Origin: Lachnospiraceae bacterium
GTDB lineage: Bacteria > Bacillota > Clostridia > Lachnospirales > Lachnospiraceae
NCBI GenBank assembly: GCA_024684675.1
Contig: JAIKWO010000176.1
Coordinates: 1 to 56,957 of the forward strand
Length of the DNA: 56,957 nt
Direction: 5' to 3'
Shown one piece after another: positions 56,402 through 56,957 of this stretch. The notes under the pieces were generated by a model that was given only the letters and a program-made list of their open reading frames with translations, did no database searches and was not told where the DNA came from. Both the position numbers and the translations under genes were made by a program. How positions within the stretch are numbered: position 1 is the stretch's first letter; each line of letters starts with the position of its first letter.

Positions 56402-56957
56402 ACCTGCCTTTCGGTAAAAGTTCTTCCCATGTGCCCGGATATAGAAGGATGAGCATGGGGAAAAGCTCAAGCCTTCCGGCTAACATATCAAACATAAAAA
56501 CGTATTTGGAAAATACGGAAAAATAAGCGAAGTTTTCTGTCGGACCCGCAAGTGACATGCCGGGTCCGATATTGTTTATGGTCGCTGCAACCGACGAAAA
56601 CGACGTCATAAAGTCATACCCTTCAAATGTGATCGCAAACACGGAAACAAAGAAGAGCAGCATAAATGTCATGAAATAAACAACGGTGGAACGTGCCACG
56701 CTTTTATCCATGGGACGCTTATCGAACCAGATCGCACGGACATTCTTCGGGTGAATATAGTTGTAAAGCTCCTTGAACATGGATTTGAAAACAAGCACGA
56801 TTCTGGAAACCTTGATCCCGCCGCCGGTGCTGCCGGCACACGCACCTATGAACATGAGTAAAAGCAGAACGGCTTTTGCATTCTCGTGCCAGGTGTCAAA
56901 ATCAGTGGTGACGAAACCGGTCGTTGTGATAATGGATGCGACCTGAAAAGCAGCCTG
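56388..56957 (-). CDS. trkH: TrkH family potassium uptake protein (C-terminal part)
   Basis: The gene runs off the window; only the last 189 codons are seen. The last two pore-type repeats are recognisable (IITTTGFVTTDFDTWHENAK, FIGACAGSTGGGIKVSRI, AATINNIGPGMSLAGP), as is the closing RLELFPMLILLYPGTWEELL. TrkH forms the membrane channel of the Trk K+ system and works with TrkA, not seen here. The frame is open without interruption from 56957 to the stop at 56388. Its 3' end overlaps the GGDEF gene by 14 bases tail to tail. Confidence 0.92.
   Translation of the reverse strand, partial: QAAFQVASIITTTGFVTTDFDTWHENAKAVLLLLMFIGACAGSTGGGIKVSRIVLVFKSMFKELYNYIHPKNVRAIWFDKRPMDKSVARSTVVYFMTFMLLFFVSVFAITFEGYDFMTSFSSVAATINNIGPGMSLAGPTENFAYFSVFSKYVFMFDMLAGRLELFPMLILLYPGTWEELLPKGRSNPR

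Overview
The window reads as a chromosomal segment of a Gram-positive anaerobe of the Clostridia, most likely a Lachnospiraceae relative. The basis is gene content and order: hrcA-grpE-dnaK-dnaJ with a CIRCE operator, prmA-rsmE, a nifS-type desulfurase next to thiI, the ireB-ruvX-DUF1292 block, ftsEX with a coiled-coil M23 hydrolase, a type III glutamine synthetase, DUF1934 beside murI, a T-box in front of ileS, AGGAGG-type ribosome binding sites and consensus sigma-A promoters. I see no insertion sequence, prophage, integrase, CRISPR array or stretch of alien codon use; this is core chromosome.

Layout. 1-1521: the tail of an unknown gene and an SLC13/ArsB-type permease. 1539-6366: the CIRCE-controlled heat-shock operon, ending in a terminator. 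6442-10594: prmA, rsmE, cysteine desulfurase, thiI. 10603-10949: a minus-strand gene for an HPr-like protein without the active-site His. 11006-17501: RNA and tRNA modification and cell-wall genes (mtaB, ireB, ruvX, DUF1292, rnj, a shortened mltG-like gene, trmR, trhP). 17530-21733: glnN, tRNA-Gln(CUG), an acyl-ACP thioesterase, a CvfB-like S1 protein and a second HPr-like protein. 21743-28066: a CPBP protease, a PucR/CdaR regulator, then ftsE-ftsX-M23 hydrolase-S41 protease. 28116-29573 (minus): pncB. 29694-33219: promoter, isoleucine T-box and a long ileS. 33266-38079: glycogen phosphorylase and an aconitase-family hydratase. 38102-40857: a sigma-28-like promoter, a strongly structured leader, a Ca-loop protein and a GH9-like lipoprotein. 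40886-45542: ddl, murF, plsC (minus) and a MATE exporter. 45613-46326 (minus): a second unknown gene with a sigma-28-like promoter. 46335-49289: ispE, GntR regulator, murI, DUF1934. 49296-51381: a small membrane protein (minus) and a cardiolipin synthase whose mRNA may be leaderless. 51382-56401: a lipoprotein form of trigger factor, asnS, an NlpC/P60 hydrolase and a GGDEF cyclase. 56388-56957 (minus): the C-terminal part of TrkH.

The genes serve protein folding, tRNA charging and modification, peptidoglycan precursor supply and remodelling, and carbon or nitrogen storage. The only gene-free stretch over 300 bases is 29574-30027, which holds the pncB promoter region, the ileS promoter and the T-box.

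The most unusual element is the leader at 38143-38230. Nested helices, a possible pseudoknot and an alternative pairing that would hide the ribosome binding site look like a riboswitch or protein-responsive switch. It lies just downstream of a sigma-28-like promoter and ahead of a Ca-loop protein of unknown role. A second unknown gene at 45613-46245 has a sigma-28-like promoter with the same spacing, which suggests both belong to a flagellar or motility regulon. All function calls come from reading motifs and gene order; no database search was possible.
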